Shown in pieces: positions 11,301 to 18,948 of a DNA stretch of 64,000 nt; positions within the stretch are counted from its first letter, which is position 1, and every line of letters begins with the position of its first letter. Both the position numbers and the translations under genes were made by a program. A model generated the notes under the pieces. The model worked only from the letters and a program-made list of their open reading frames with translations, searched no databases and had not been told where the DNA came from. Source of the stretch: Cladocopium goreaui (taxonomy: Eukaryota; Sar; Dinophyceae; Suessiales; Symbiodiniaceae); the NCBI GenBank assembly GCA_947184155.2, contig CAMXCT020001112.1, positions 766,001 through 830,000 of the forward strand, read 5' to 3'.

Positions 11301-14300
11301 CCAGCATCTCTGCCACAGACCACACACTTCAACGACATGCTGGAGATGGACGTTTTTCACATCAAATGGCATGGACAGAAACACAGGATCCTTGCAGTTT
11401 TGGATCTGCATACAAGGTATGAAATGAACGAGGTGGTCAACAGTGAAAGTTTTGATGAGGAAACAGCAGCTTTGGAGCGATGGATGTCTTGGGCAGGAGT
11501 TCCAAGAAGGATCAAAACTGACTCTTCAGGCGCACACATGGGAGAAGAGATGCAGAGCTGGTGTGATGAATATGGAATCAAACTCATCCTTGTGCCAAAG
11601 GATGCTCACAACAGGATGGGCACCATCGAGCGTCTTCATGCAGTGCGACGCCGACAACTCATGAAAATGATGAAAGAAAACACCAGCTTAGACATCCGCA
11701 AGGCAGTCATCATTGCCTGCTCTCAGCGCAACCGGCTGAGATCAATACATGGAATTTCTCCAGCAGCCATGGTTTTGGGATACACTCCTGAAGATGATGG
11801 AATCTGCGATGAGCCAACCAGGCTTCGCGTTGATGGACGTCAAGCCTACATGGAAGACCAGGCCATTCGAGCTCTGGCAACCAAAGCCTTCTATGAGGCC
11901 AACACTGATGCGACACTCAGACAGGCCATGCTCGCCAAGACCAGAACTGATGATGAACCTCTGCAAGTTGGCGACTATGGCTACTACTGGCGAATGATGA
12001 TGGACAAAGAGGCATCTAGGTGGCGTGGCCCAGCTTTGGTTTGTGCCGTCGAAAGTCGACCTGATGGAAGACCTGATGTATACTGGATGGCACATGGCTC
12101 ATCACTGGTTCGTGTAGCACAAGTCATGGCAAGACGTGAAGTTCCAGCAGAAAGAACAGCAAGGTTAGAGCAATTGCCCGACACTGCAGCCCAAGAACCT
12201 GCTCAACAACGAGTTCTGCGAGCACTTCGGCCAGTGCGAGGCCCAATTCGCTTTCTTGACCTTGCCCCCGATGGACCTTCCGTTGACACAGAAGCAAAAG
12301 CAGCGCAGCGCACAGCAACAGCAATCGAGCTCAAGAATGAGGACGCAGACAGCAAAAGAAGCATCAAAGAGGAGACAGAGGTCAAAGAGGAGATCAAAAT
12401 GGTCAAACGTGACAGTGCAGCAGCAGAGCTTGAAACAAACAATGACATGGACGTAGAACAACAACCTGCAGCAGAAGTGAAAGCAGAAAAGCGAGAGAGA
12501 TCAAGAAGTCCACCAAAGGAGGACGAAGTACGTCTGAAAATGTCTCAGGTTTCTTTCGATGCAGCACGACGTTTGGAAGGTTTACCTCCGAGAGCAGCTA
12601 CCAGACAGGAGCTCAACAGCAACTGGCATGGTCCAGTTGACAACATCGATGTGGATGACGAGCTGCTTGCGGAGGAGTTCAATGAGAAGAGATTGAGCTT
12701 GGAAGAGAGAGCTCAGTTTGACGAAGCCAAAGACCAGGCACTCAGAGTCTGGATTGAAAATGATGCTTGGAGACCAGTGAACATGGAGGAGGCTGACCCT
12801 GAGGAGACAGTCCCAGCACGCTTTCTTCAAAGATGGAAGCCAAAACCTGACGCTCCTGGGGGTCGTGTGGCAAATGCAAGAGTCATCTTGCAGGGCTTCA
12901 AACACCGAGATGTTTTGACGCAGGAGATTGAAAAGGAAGCACCAACACTCAGCAGAGTTGGGAAACATCTCATCTACCTCTTTGCCCTGCAGCACCGATG
13001 GAAGATCTTTGCCGCAGATGTCAAATCTGCCTTCATGCAAGCTGACAGCATCGACCAGGACACCAGGATCTACATCAAGCCCTCTTCCGACATGCGAAGA
13101 CGCCTTGAGCGCCTTATGGGCTTGAAGCACTATGAGCTCTTGAAGGCAACAAAGCCCGCCTTCGGTGACGTGCGTGCACCGAGACAGTGGAATGCTTCAG
13201 CAGATGGCGTCATGATCAACAACATGAGGTTCCTACGCCATCCTCTCGACCGCTGTGTTTACCTCAGCATCCGGGAGGCCAACCAAGATGATGAAGAGTT
13301 CGCCTGCTTCAACCTTGGCGGCTCAGTTTGCACTGTTGATGGTGTGATGGGTTTGCATGTGGATGACTATCTAGGAGCTGGCGAAGGCATCAACAGCCCT
13401 CATGACTTGGAGGGTGACTACGATGGCAACTTCAACTGCTTTCGAGACAGACTGTGTGGACTCTCCAAGCGCTTCAAATTTGGCTCTTGGGATTTTGGAC
13501 CTACCATCAGGTTTTGTGGAGCCAGTGTGGAGCAGTCACTCAACAACGACTGCATCAGCATCTCCATGAAGGAGTATGTCAAGAAGGTCCACCCTCTGAC
13601 TGTCGAAAAGACACGCAAGACCATGGTCAATGATCCTTGTGATGAGAAGGAACAGAGGGGATTGCGAGCCTTGGTGGGCGCTTTAGCTTGGCCTGCGAAC
13701 CAATGTTTGCCCCAGCTGTCAGCATCAGTGAGCATCCTTCAAGCTTCAGTGGCAAAACCTCAAATCAAAGACCTTTTGGAAGCAAACAAAGCTTTACGCT
13801 TTGCCAAGAATGTGTCGCAGGACTACAAGATGAAGCTGTACCAACACACAGATCGACTTGAGGAGGTGAAGTTTTCGGTGTACACTGATGCAGCATGGTC
13901 GGTGCGACCAGATGGCAGCAGCCAAGGTGGTTTTCTCATTTTTGCAGCCAGTGAAAGTGAACTGAGAAGTGGTGCCCCTTTCAACATGACGATCATAGAT
14001 TGGCACTCCAAGAAACTTGTGAGGATGTGTCGATCGTCACTGTCAGCAGAGGCACGGGCATCAGCAGCAGCAGTGGACGAATTGGAATGGTGCAAAGTTT
14101 TTTGGAGCACCATGGTCAATCCCACTTTGAGCATTGAGACCGACGAGACACTTTGTCACAGCGGTCTCTCCTATGTCCTGACTGATGCGAAGTCTCTCTT
14201 CGACGCTTCGAAGTCCATTACCTCAGGCATGCATCTCACTGAACGTCGAACAGCCATCGAAGTGGCGATTGTGGCTGAGAGGGTGAAAGTGATGCAAGCG

Positions 14301-15503
14301 GAATGGAAGTGGCTGAACTCACATCAGCAAGTTGCGGATGGACTTACCAAACCATCTGCCAAAGATCGTTTTGCAGAGATCCTTCAGCGAGGGAACCATC
14401 AGCTCAAGTTTGACCCAAATTTTGTGGCAGCAAAGAAAGTGGCACAGAAAGACAAAGATGCGCAGGAGAGACATCTCCAACAAGTGGCAACTGAGCAAGT
14501 TTTTGGGCTGACGGATTTTGATGATGAAAACAAGTCCGCCGACCTTTGTCAGTTGCGCGGATGCAAAAAAAAGATTGACTCGTCCGAACCTCACCACAAG
14601 TTTTGCAGCAGAAGGCATTTTTATTTGAGTCATCATCGGAAGTTTGGATGGTCCGATGAATGGAGCAAAAGTGCCAAACTGGCAATTTCAATTTTGGCTG
14701 TGGAGAATGCGAGTCAAGCTGAAGCACACATGTTTGGAGATGATGTTTTGAAAGCAAATACATGGTGGAATGTTTTCACAGCGTTTGCAGTCATTTTCTT
14801 CTTTGCGCAGGTGTTTTTCAAGTTCATCCATGTCATTGAGCGCATTTTTGAGTATGTCAGGTTGCAACTGAATGTCCCAGCTTCTGAGAACATTGCAGCT
14901 TTTGAAAATGACATCACTTTTGAAACCAAGGCAGTTCAGGCGAATGTCCGCCTTCATGCGTATGACATGGCCCTTGAAGAGATCTTTTTGTTTGAAGAGA
15001 ACTACGCCCGGCCGAGCCATGGCGTGCCGATTCCTGATGAAGGTCTATGGCGTACAACGTATGACGAGGTTCTGAATGAGCCTGATCAGGAAATGTGGCG
15101 CAAACTGTCTTCCGGCATTTTGGCGGGAAAGTTTGGTCATCGAGCACGAGACTGGTGGTATGCAAACACTGCTAGCGATGTGCGTGCTGAGCGTTTTCTT
15201 CAAAGAGATCACAGTGGACAACCAGTGAGCGAATCCAAAATGAAGACATGGCATCGTCTTTGCAATTTCAGTGATGGAAAGTTTCTGCGAGGCTTTCTGA
15301 CTGGTTTTGCTGAGCATTTACGTGAAACACAGGAAGATCAACAAAGAGAAGTGGCAGAGCAAATCATGCAGGGCAAGCTGCGTGACAAGATCATTCAAAC
15401 GAGATGCACATGGAAAAGCGTGCATCATGGTTTCAGCATTTTGGCTGGAGAAAACTCATGGGGTGCGTGGAATCACCGAAGCGCACTGGATGAAAGAGAT
15501 TAA
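8340..15503 (+). CDS. Copia Gag-Pol polyprotein (2387 aa) with methyltransferase-like module and membrane extension
   Basis: One polyprotein for particle assembly, reverse transcription and integration. In order: Gag (about 1-330) with an Asp/Glu/Tyr-rich stretch (about 238-276) and a Gly-Lys-rich basic stretch (about 321-345), but no CCHC knuckle that I can find; aspartic protease with VDSGAS (D451); a module with LAPPC (C727) and IENP (E779) that resembles C5-methyltransferase motifs IV and VI; integrase with an HHCC start (LHRQLGHPGN, then CDIC) and D1004, D1061, E1097; reverse transcriptase with ADVKSAF (D1560) and HVDD (D1675, D1676); RNase H with D1850, E1904, D1949. After RNase H come about 370 more residues, with a Cys/His cluster (near 2085) and one strong membrane segment at about 2142-2166. 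Typical copia polyproteins have 1300-1500 residues. ATG 8340 is the first in frame after the leader. Confidence 0.95.
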   Translation: MPGKGNGGGSDAATAANGGAAGNGSQGFPGGGGRGLDSGLAKSAPSAEGLNQKSYRSYRRRLKLFAKQCARRNRDTSIEGAYLAISLLQDSAWEATEQLDLDEVELAEEPFSPIWELLDKLYQYEDLIEVPSRCEEFFQEFMRMKNEDLQAYILRHGTMMKKMKEVHIEIPKLLAGWHLLTRAGVPKWTHVQVKSMCGGDMEYDKVSQALMRMFGGDHRPNPKDLGKLHKDDVFYEDIDEEVFYEEDDDEYYDGFDEDFDYNNDEVYYEDEIPEDVENAADQVEDAYVSYVESRRRMRELALSRGFYPIVALGPEVQSEKGKGYARGGKGKGKAKGGKGKGKSKGYNNNGNGFKKTPWSRRPASGLRRFTPSSTPSTSSGANSDLRSTLSGSTSQHGPRFKRYRVQGAGVKEVSEDQVTMVEDITEDKIYQINAAEECLFSNMVTGMAIVDSGASRTIVGEDVWKQWLEHMRERDVKEIHYNNEVRDFRFGDGNVVRSNYEVTFPAYVKGQKLNLAAAVVPGGTPFLVARPTLEEWKVKQDYENARLKVMNSDWFEPERDKKKHYILNLMDYEDIKEEVNHQLEENDKIGLLTEECEIVFKDALENDMDAIMVAEDVHDSWTIEPNIDKEGMVETSPNCAVDVDVNDALELSEVAVGKSFASRGLLFWEVYVDRGNISQHMVNHYPDVEVANFSLPDWDFKKAEIRKRFLELMDMEKPHFIWLAPPCTLWSPMQNLNAITEADKQRLQELRDEEESAHLQLCKDVHDKSYDIYAGDGIENPDRARSWFTPTWQSMEEYYDVVCDRCRTGLAYYKNGIFQGLVKKSTRIRTNSPELAEALDLKCRCPQGEHVQMIGKSAALKEMQKYEPNFVQRAAKAIYNNMENNWRLRQIAQVMVTEELNDEEAEKERKAAQQQHRLTEHDRQLAKEFGPASLNVVKKLHRQLGHPGNDRLVKALKDANFDDTIIKCGRQFRCDICESFAPKKLDRPASLPQTTHFNDMLEMDVFHIKWHGQKHRILAVLDLHTRYEMNEVVNSESFDEETAALERWMSWAGVPRRIKTDSSGAHMGEEMQSWCDEYGIKLILVPKDAHNRMGTIERLHAVRRRQLMKMMKENTSLDIRKAVIIACSQRNRLRSIHGISPAAMVLGYTPEDDGICDEPTRLRVDGRQAYMEDQAIRALATKAFYEANTDATLRQAMLAKTRTDDEPLQVGDYGYYWRMMMDKEASRWRGPALVCAVESRPDGRPDVYWMAHGSSLVRVAQVMARREVPAERTARLEQLPDTAAQEPAQQRVLRALRPVRGPIRFLDLAPDGPSVDTEAKAAQRTATAIELKNEDADSKRSIKEETEVKEEIKMVKRDSAAAELETNNDMDVEQQPAAEVKAEKRERSRSPPKEDEVRLKMSQVSFDAARRLEGLPPRAATRQELNSNWHGPVDNIDVDDELLAEEFNEKRLSLEERAQFDEAKDQALRVWIENDAWRPVNMEEADPEETVPARFLQRWKPKPDAPGGRVANARVILQGFKHRDVLTQEIEKEAPTLSRVGKHLIYLFALQHRWKIFAADVKSAFMQADSIDQDTRIYIKPSSDMRRRLERLMGLKHYELLKATKPAFGDVRAPRQWNASADGVMINNMRFLRHPLDRCVYLSIREANQDDEEFACFNLGGSVCTVDGVMGLHVDDYLGAGEGINSPHDLEGDYDGNFNCFRDRLCGLSKRFKFGSWDFGPTIRFCGASVEQSLNNDCISISMKEYVKKVHPLTVEKTRKTMVNDPCDEKEQRGLRALVGALAWPANQCLPQLSASVSILQASVAKPQIKDLLEANKALRFAKNVSQDYKMKLYQHTDRLEEVKFSVYTDAAWSVRPDGSSQGGFLIFAASESELRSGAPFNMTIIDWHSKKLVRMCRSSLSAEARASAAAVDELEWCKVFWSTMVNPTLSIETDETLCHSGLSYVLTDAKSLFDASKSITSGMHLTERRTAIEVAIVAERVKVMQAEWKWLNSHQQVADGLTKPSAKDRFAEILQRGNHQLKFDPNFVAAKKVAQKDKDAQERHLQQVATEQVFGLTDFDDENKSADLCQLRGCKKKIDSSEPHHKFCSRRHFYLSHHRKFGWSDEWSKSAKLAISILAVENASQAEAHMFGDDVLKANTWWNVFTAFAVIFFFAQVFFKFIHVIERIFEYVRLQLNVPASENIAAFENDITFETKAVQANVRLHAYDMALEEIFLFEENYARPSHGVPIPDEGLWRTTYDEVLNEPDQEMWRKLSSGILAGKFGHRARDWWYANTASDVRAERFLQRDHSGQPVSESKMKTWHRLCNFSDGKFLRGFLTGFAEHLRETQEDQQREVAEQIMQGKLRDKIIQTRCTWKSVHHGFSILAGENSWGAWNHRSALDERD

Positions 15504-15517
15504 AGAAGAAGGAAAAG
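15502..15517 (+). promoter_or_regulatory. Possible polypurine tract of element 1
   Basis: AAAGAAGAAGGAAAAG overlaps the stop codon region, 54 bp before the 3' LTR. The bases next to the LTR are pyrimidine-rich (actttcctttccg), so the true plus-strand primer site is uncertain. Confidence 0.35.
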
Positions 15518-15571
15518 CACACATGAGCGGCCGTGGCATTAGACTCAAAAAAATTTTGACTTTCCTTTCCG

Positions 15572-15793
15572 TGTCAGATTGCATTGACACGACAATCCAT
15601 TCAGTCACAACATGTGACCCTTTTCACTTGCACCATTTGCCAGGTGGGACAACATGTCCAACATTACATTTTCCATTGCCCATTTCGGATCTGGGCGTTA
15701 GGCGCCTTGAGTCAGCACAGGCACGACACACGTGCGACGAGGAAAACAACTTTGAGGCGTGGACTGCTACTTCGTGAGAGCATCATCCCGAGA
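15572..15793 (+). repeat. 3' LTR of element 1
   Basis: Identical by eye to 7984-8205; followed by the duplicated GCATG at 15794-15798. Confidence 0.93.
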
Positions 15794-15962
15794 GCATGAT
15801 TATATTCCCATTTGTTCAAAACCCAATAAAATTCCCCATGAAAATAGCAGCAATTGCTGAAGTCTTCCACAGTTCCACCATCATGAAATATACAAGATTA
15901 TACAAGAGGTGCTATAATATATACATTGTTACATACCCCACTTAGGCCCAAAAAGGTGCTAT

Positions 15963-16073
15963 TACCCTCTGGTAAATTAACATAGACCCTGGCAGTCATC
16001 GGGGTTGGAAGACTAGTGAAACCATTAAAAATGTGTGATTTTCAGGGTCAACAAGTTAATTTACCAGGGTGTA
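15963..16073. mobile_element. MITE copy 6
   Basis: TACCCTCTGGTAAATTAACATAGACCCTG on the left; right end TTAATTTACCAGGGTGTA is slightly altered. It lies about 20 bp after the donor of the exon candidate ending at 16095. Confidence 0.8.
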
Positions 16074-16094
16074 TAATGAAGTTCCACCATCCAC

Positions 16095-16189
16095 CCTTCA
16101 ATGCTGCTCCAAAAAGTGGTGTGGCCTCGTTGAGGCCGAAGTCGTTGGAATACGCCTGCAGCCAGGCGAGGTCGCTGCCTCCACCAAGC
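16095..16189 (-). CDS. Host gene exon candidate (chain, part 5)
   Basis: Acceptor tcgccag|G, then LGGGSDLAWLQAYSNDFGLN and EATPLFGAALK, ending AAGG|gtggat. The single leading base completes a GA left by the exon at 17085-17195 to GAG, so the frame is kept. Third positions are mostly C or G. The function is unknown. Confidence 0.5.
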
Positions 16190-16255
16190 CTGGCGACCAC
16201 GTGTCGCCATGCCCGAAATGGGCGGAGGTTCACACGTCAAAACCTATCAAAGATG

Positions 16256-16338
16256 AATGGAAAATGATGGAAAATGCATGGAAAATGATGGAAAATGATG
16301 GAAAATGATGGAAAATGCATGGAAAATGATGGAAATAG
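16256..16338. repeat. Short tandem repeat, GGAAAATGATGGAAAATGCAT type
   Basis: About seven imperfect copies of tggaaaatga/tgcatggaaaa in an intron. Confidence 0.8.
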
Positions 16339-17084
16339 CTTGACTCATAGGTTTTTTTTCTCAATCATTGGATGTGTGAAAAATAGTAAACCTGAGGCAA
16401 AAAAAAGATGCGATCGAAAATGGAGATTACATGGGATATAATGAGGATGTTTGACGGGATATAATCTATCATTGAATCATATGATGGATGCTGAAATTTC
16501 ACCAAAAATTGGCATTCGAACCGACAAAAATAGGATTGATCAGGGATGTGAGGCCCCCAAACGATGGCTAAGTTCACGCACTTATAAGTTGGTGAAATCT
16601 ATACTTCATGGTGTGTGTGAAATAGTGTATATCATATATGATATTGTATCATTGAGTATGTATAATATACATATATACTCAATGGTGTTTATCAACCAAC
16701 AAAACTGGGGCTTGGCTGCACCATCTGTCCATCATTCCGCCGCACCTGCGCAGCGAGTCAGAATCAATGGGCGACTTCTTCACGGTGATTTTACCTCGGC
16801 TCGGCTCGGCTTTTGTTCGAAGACCATCACCCGGACACCACAGCACCGGCCGGGTTGTTTCTCAAAAAACTCGGGGGGGTCCGGCGGTTTTTTTCAATGT
16901 GCCCTATGCGAAACCAATCCAAGGATCAATTGATGTCAACCAAAGTCGTCGAACAGAGGACATCAGAGTCTGGAAACGCAAAAAAGAAGTCTCGACCTCA
17001 CTTAAATGAGTTTACTACTTGACATTGCCCTTCTTAGCCCTTCCTGGTTTCCGAAATTTGGAGAGTGTGCCAAAAAAAGATCAC

Positions 17085-17195
17085 TCATCTTGGCGCATCA
17101 TTTCTGGATGCTTGGTCAAGCTTCGAAAAGTGAGATCCTTGCCATGAAAAGTCTTGATGATGTTGGTTTTGCCCTCAATCTTTGCCACATCCCCA
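17085..17195 (-). CDS. Host gene exon candidate (chain, part 4)
   Basis: Between acceptor aagtag|T and donor GATGA|gtgatc the minus strand reads GDVAKIEGKTNIIKTFHGKD and LTFRSLTKHPEMMRQD. Phase at both ends fits the neighbouring candidates (17791-17837 and 16095-16189). No family recognised. Confidence 0.45.
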
Positions 17196-17229
17196 CTACT
17201 TACCTACTTGGAGGATAGCAAATGGTTAA

Positions 17230-17341
17230 TACCCTCTGGTAAACTAACATAGCTATTGAAAATGGCCATTTATAGTTGATTTGCCCAGCTATAAAGTGGT
17301 GGATCTTTCCAGTTCGTTATGTAAACGTTTACCAGAGGGTA
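17230..17341. mobile_element. MITE copy 7
   Basis: 112 bp, TACCCTCTGGTAAACTAACATAGC to TTATGTAAACGTTTACCAGAGGGTA. Just upstream, on the minus strand, of the acceptor of the exon at 17085-17195. Confidence 0.88.
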
Positions 17342-17636
17342 ACCCTGGTTCGCAAGTCCCAATTTCGTGGTCCCATCTATGGATGAACCAACTATGGTTA
17401 TTAAAGAAATTCACCACAGACACCATTTCTGGGACGATCCAGGGCCTTAGCTCTTGACCCACGCCGAAAATATCCCTGTGGATGTGTCCAAAAATCAGGG
17501 GATGAATCAAAAAAAAAAACGTCTGAGAGTCCATAGAATTGGTCGAAAGATTAGGTATGAATGGGAAAAACAAAGAAACTTGATAGATAGAAATTGTTAA
17601 AAAAAAAAACTTTAGATCATCAATGGAAAAAAATGA

Positions 17637-17737
17637 TACCCTCCAGTAAATTAACATAGACCCTGAAAATCACCAATTTTTAATTGAAACTAGTCTTCCA
17701 ACCCCTATCTGCCAGGGTCTATGTTAATTTACCAGCC
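17637..17737. mobile_element. MITE copy 8, degraded right end
   Basis: TACCCTCCAGTAAATTAACATAGACCCTG on the left and cagggtctatgttaatttaccag on the right; the final gagggta is replaced by ccggg. Confidence 0.7.
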
Positions 17738-17790
17738 GGGAAAACTCGGTTGGATGTTGGGTGTTTTCCCCACCCGTCACTCTGGGACAC

Positions 17791-17837
17791 CGGCTCAATG
17801 CGATGATCTTTTTCAGGACCTCCCATGGTTGAAATCC
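17791..17837 (-). CDS. Host gene exon candidate (chain, part 3)
   Basis: Acceptor cttgag|GGA and donor AGCCG|gtgtcc bound 47 nt reading GFQPWEVLKKIIALS plus two bases of a split Arg codon. A longer version to 17774 is also possible. Phase agrees with both neighbours. Confidence 0.45.
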
Positions 17838-18236
17838 CTCAAGGTGGTCTCCGTTGTGTTTCTTGGTTTATGTTACCCTGAAAAACGAGTTCGATATATC
17901 CTGGTTGGTGGTATACCCCTCTGAAAAATATGAAAGTCAGTTGGGGTTACTATTCCCAGTATATGGAAAAGTAAATTCATGTTCCAAACCACCAACCAGT
18001 ATCAATCATAAAGCCCCCCCGTTCTTAAAGTATGTTAAAGTTATGTAGAAACCAGCTCAGCGATTCCGACCGGGCGCTTGCAATTCACCCAGACTATGTC
18101 TCATCAAAAATCCCATATCCCCATTCGACCACCATTTTTGTTGCTGAAGTCACCCAATGTGATGCCAAAACAAGAACCCAAGCAGCTTTGTCCATCTGTG
18201 GGTAAACAATCGTGATTTTTCATAGTTCAGAAATGT

Positions 18237-18327
18237 TACCCTCTGGTAAACAGCCACATAACTATGGAAAGATCCACCACTATTTCTATGGCCATTTTCA
18301 ATAGCTATGTTTGTTTACCAGAGGGTA
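18237..18327. mobile_element. MITE copy 9, short form
   Basis: 91 bp, TACCCTCTGGTAAACAGCCACATAACTATGG to AGCTATGTTTGTTTACCAGAGGGTA. Confidence 0.85.
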
Positions 18328-18400
18328 TCATATCCAATAAAATATCCTAAAACATCCTAAAACACTGGTTGGTGGTGCAATATCACTACGAGATTCTCAC

Positions 18401-18498
18401 TTTTCCCGTCCCAACGATCTCCGCCCCGACCTGATCCAGTAGCCGCGTCTCGGTGCCAAAGGCATCCGCACTGTCCTGGTCCTCACCGTCCTGTGGTG
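18401..18498 (-). CDS. Host gene exon candidate (chain, part 2)
   Basis: Acceptor ccccgcag|CA and donor GGAAAA|gtgagaat enclose a 98-nt exon reading PQDGEDQDSADAFGTETRLL and DQVGAEIVGTGK. The two leading bases complete a codon begun at 46818, on the far side of elements 2 and 3. Strong C/G third positions. Family unknown. Confidence 0.5.
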
Positions 18499-18535
18499 CT
18501 GCGGGGAATCCAGGCTTTAACTGTCACTAATAACT

Positions 18536-18577
18536 ATATATATATAATATATACATATATACGTATACGTATATGTG
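18536..18577. repeat. AT microsatellite at element 2 insertion point
   Basis: tatatataatatatacatatatacgtatacgtatatg, directly left of element 2. Similar AT runs lie between elements 2 and 3 and right of element 3, so all three look like pieces of one disrupted AT-rich locus. Confidence 0.75.
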
Positions 18578-18578
18578 G

Positions 18579-18906
18579 TGTGATTTCCACACATGCTGCT
18601 CCCCATAGCCAACTCCGAAGTAAGCCAAGATAACGTGCTCCAGCCATTACCCACGAAAGCAATGCCTGCCAGGTCAATCAACCCGCAAGGACACTGGCTC
18701 AGGATCGGGCCCCTAGGACGTGCGGTGGGTGGGACACGTGTCACTTGGAGCCATATCTCTTGTGGCGGGGCCACAAAACCATTTGGGCGAGGCGCCCTGC
18801 CTTTCGAAGAGACATTCTGCAGTGGAGGTGCCAAAACATTGGCGCGTGGCCGCGCTGAGCAGCTGGGAGCGGGGACTTCTGGCTAGGTGGTGACACCAGT
18901 TTCATA
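18579..18906 (+). repeat. 5' LTR of element 2
   Basis: TGTGATTTCCACACATGCTG to GACACCAGTTTCATA. Identical by eye to 26788-27115. Contains TGTG/CACA inverted ends (TGTGatttCCACACA) at its start. Confidence 0.93.
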
Positions 18907-18907
18907 C

Positions 18908-18921
18908 TGGTAGCGGAGCTC
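18908..18921 (+). promoter_or_regulatory. Primer-binding site of element 2
   Basis: TGGTAGCGGAGCTC, one base after the LTR; identical to the site of element 1 although the LTRs share no similarity. Confidence 0.8.
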
Positions 18922-18948
18922 CTACGGGAGCATCCGGGGCATTGAAAG

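Larger units (their letters stand above)
7984..15793 (+). mobile_element. Element 1: intact Ty1/copia LTR retrotransposon
   Basis: A complete 7.8-kb element: 222-bp LTRs at both ends without a visible difference, a 5-bp target duplication (GCATG), a tRNA primer site one base after the 5' LTR, and one uninterrupted 2387-codon Gag-Pol. Domain order protease, integrase, reverse transcriptase, RNase H is diagnostic of Ty1/copia (Pseudoviridae). Identical LTRs and an intact ORF point to a recent insertion that may still be active. It lies antisense to the flanking host exon candidates (16.1 kb and 7.3 kb). Confidence 0.95.

Noticed and set aside
10614..11411. 265-codon minus-strand frame in element 1
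   Set aside because: It is a shadow of the integrase region on the other strand and changes character with the Pol codons.
18593..18886. 97- and 105-codon open frames inside the LTRs of element 2
   Set aside because: They occur in both LTR copies, overlap on opposite strands and have no family features; open frames are expected in GC-rich LTRs.
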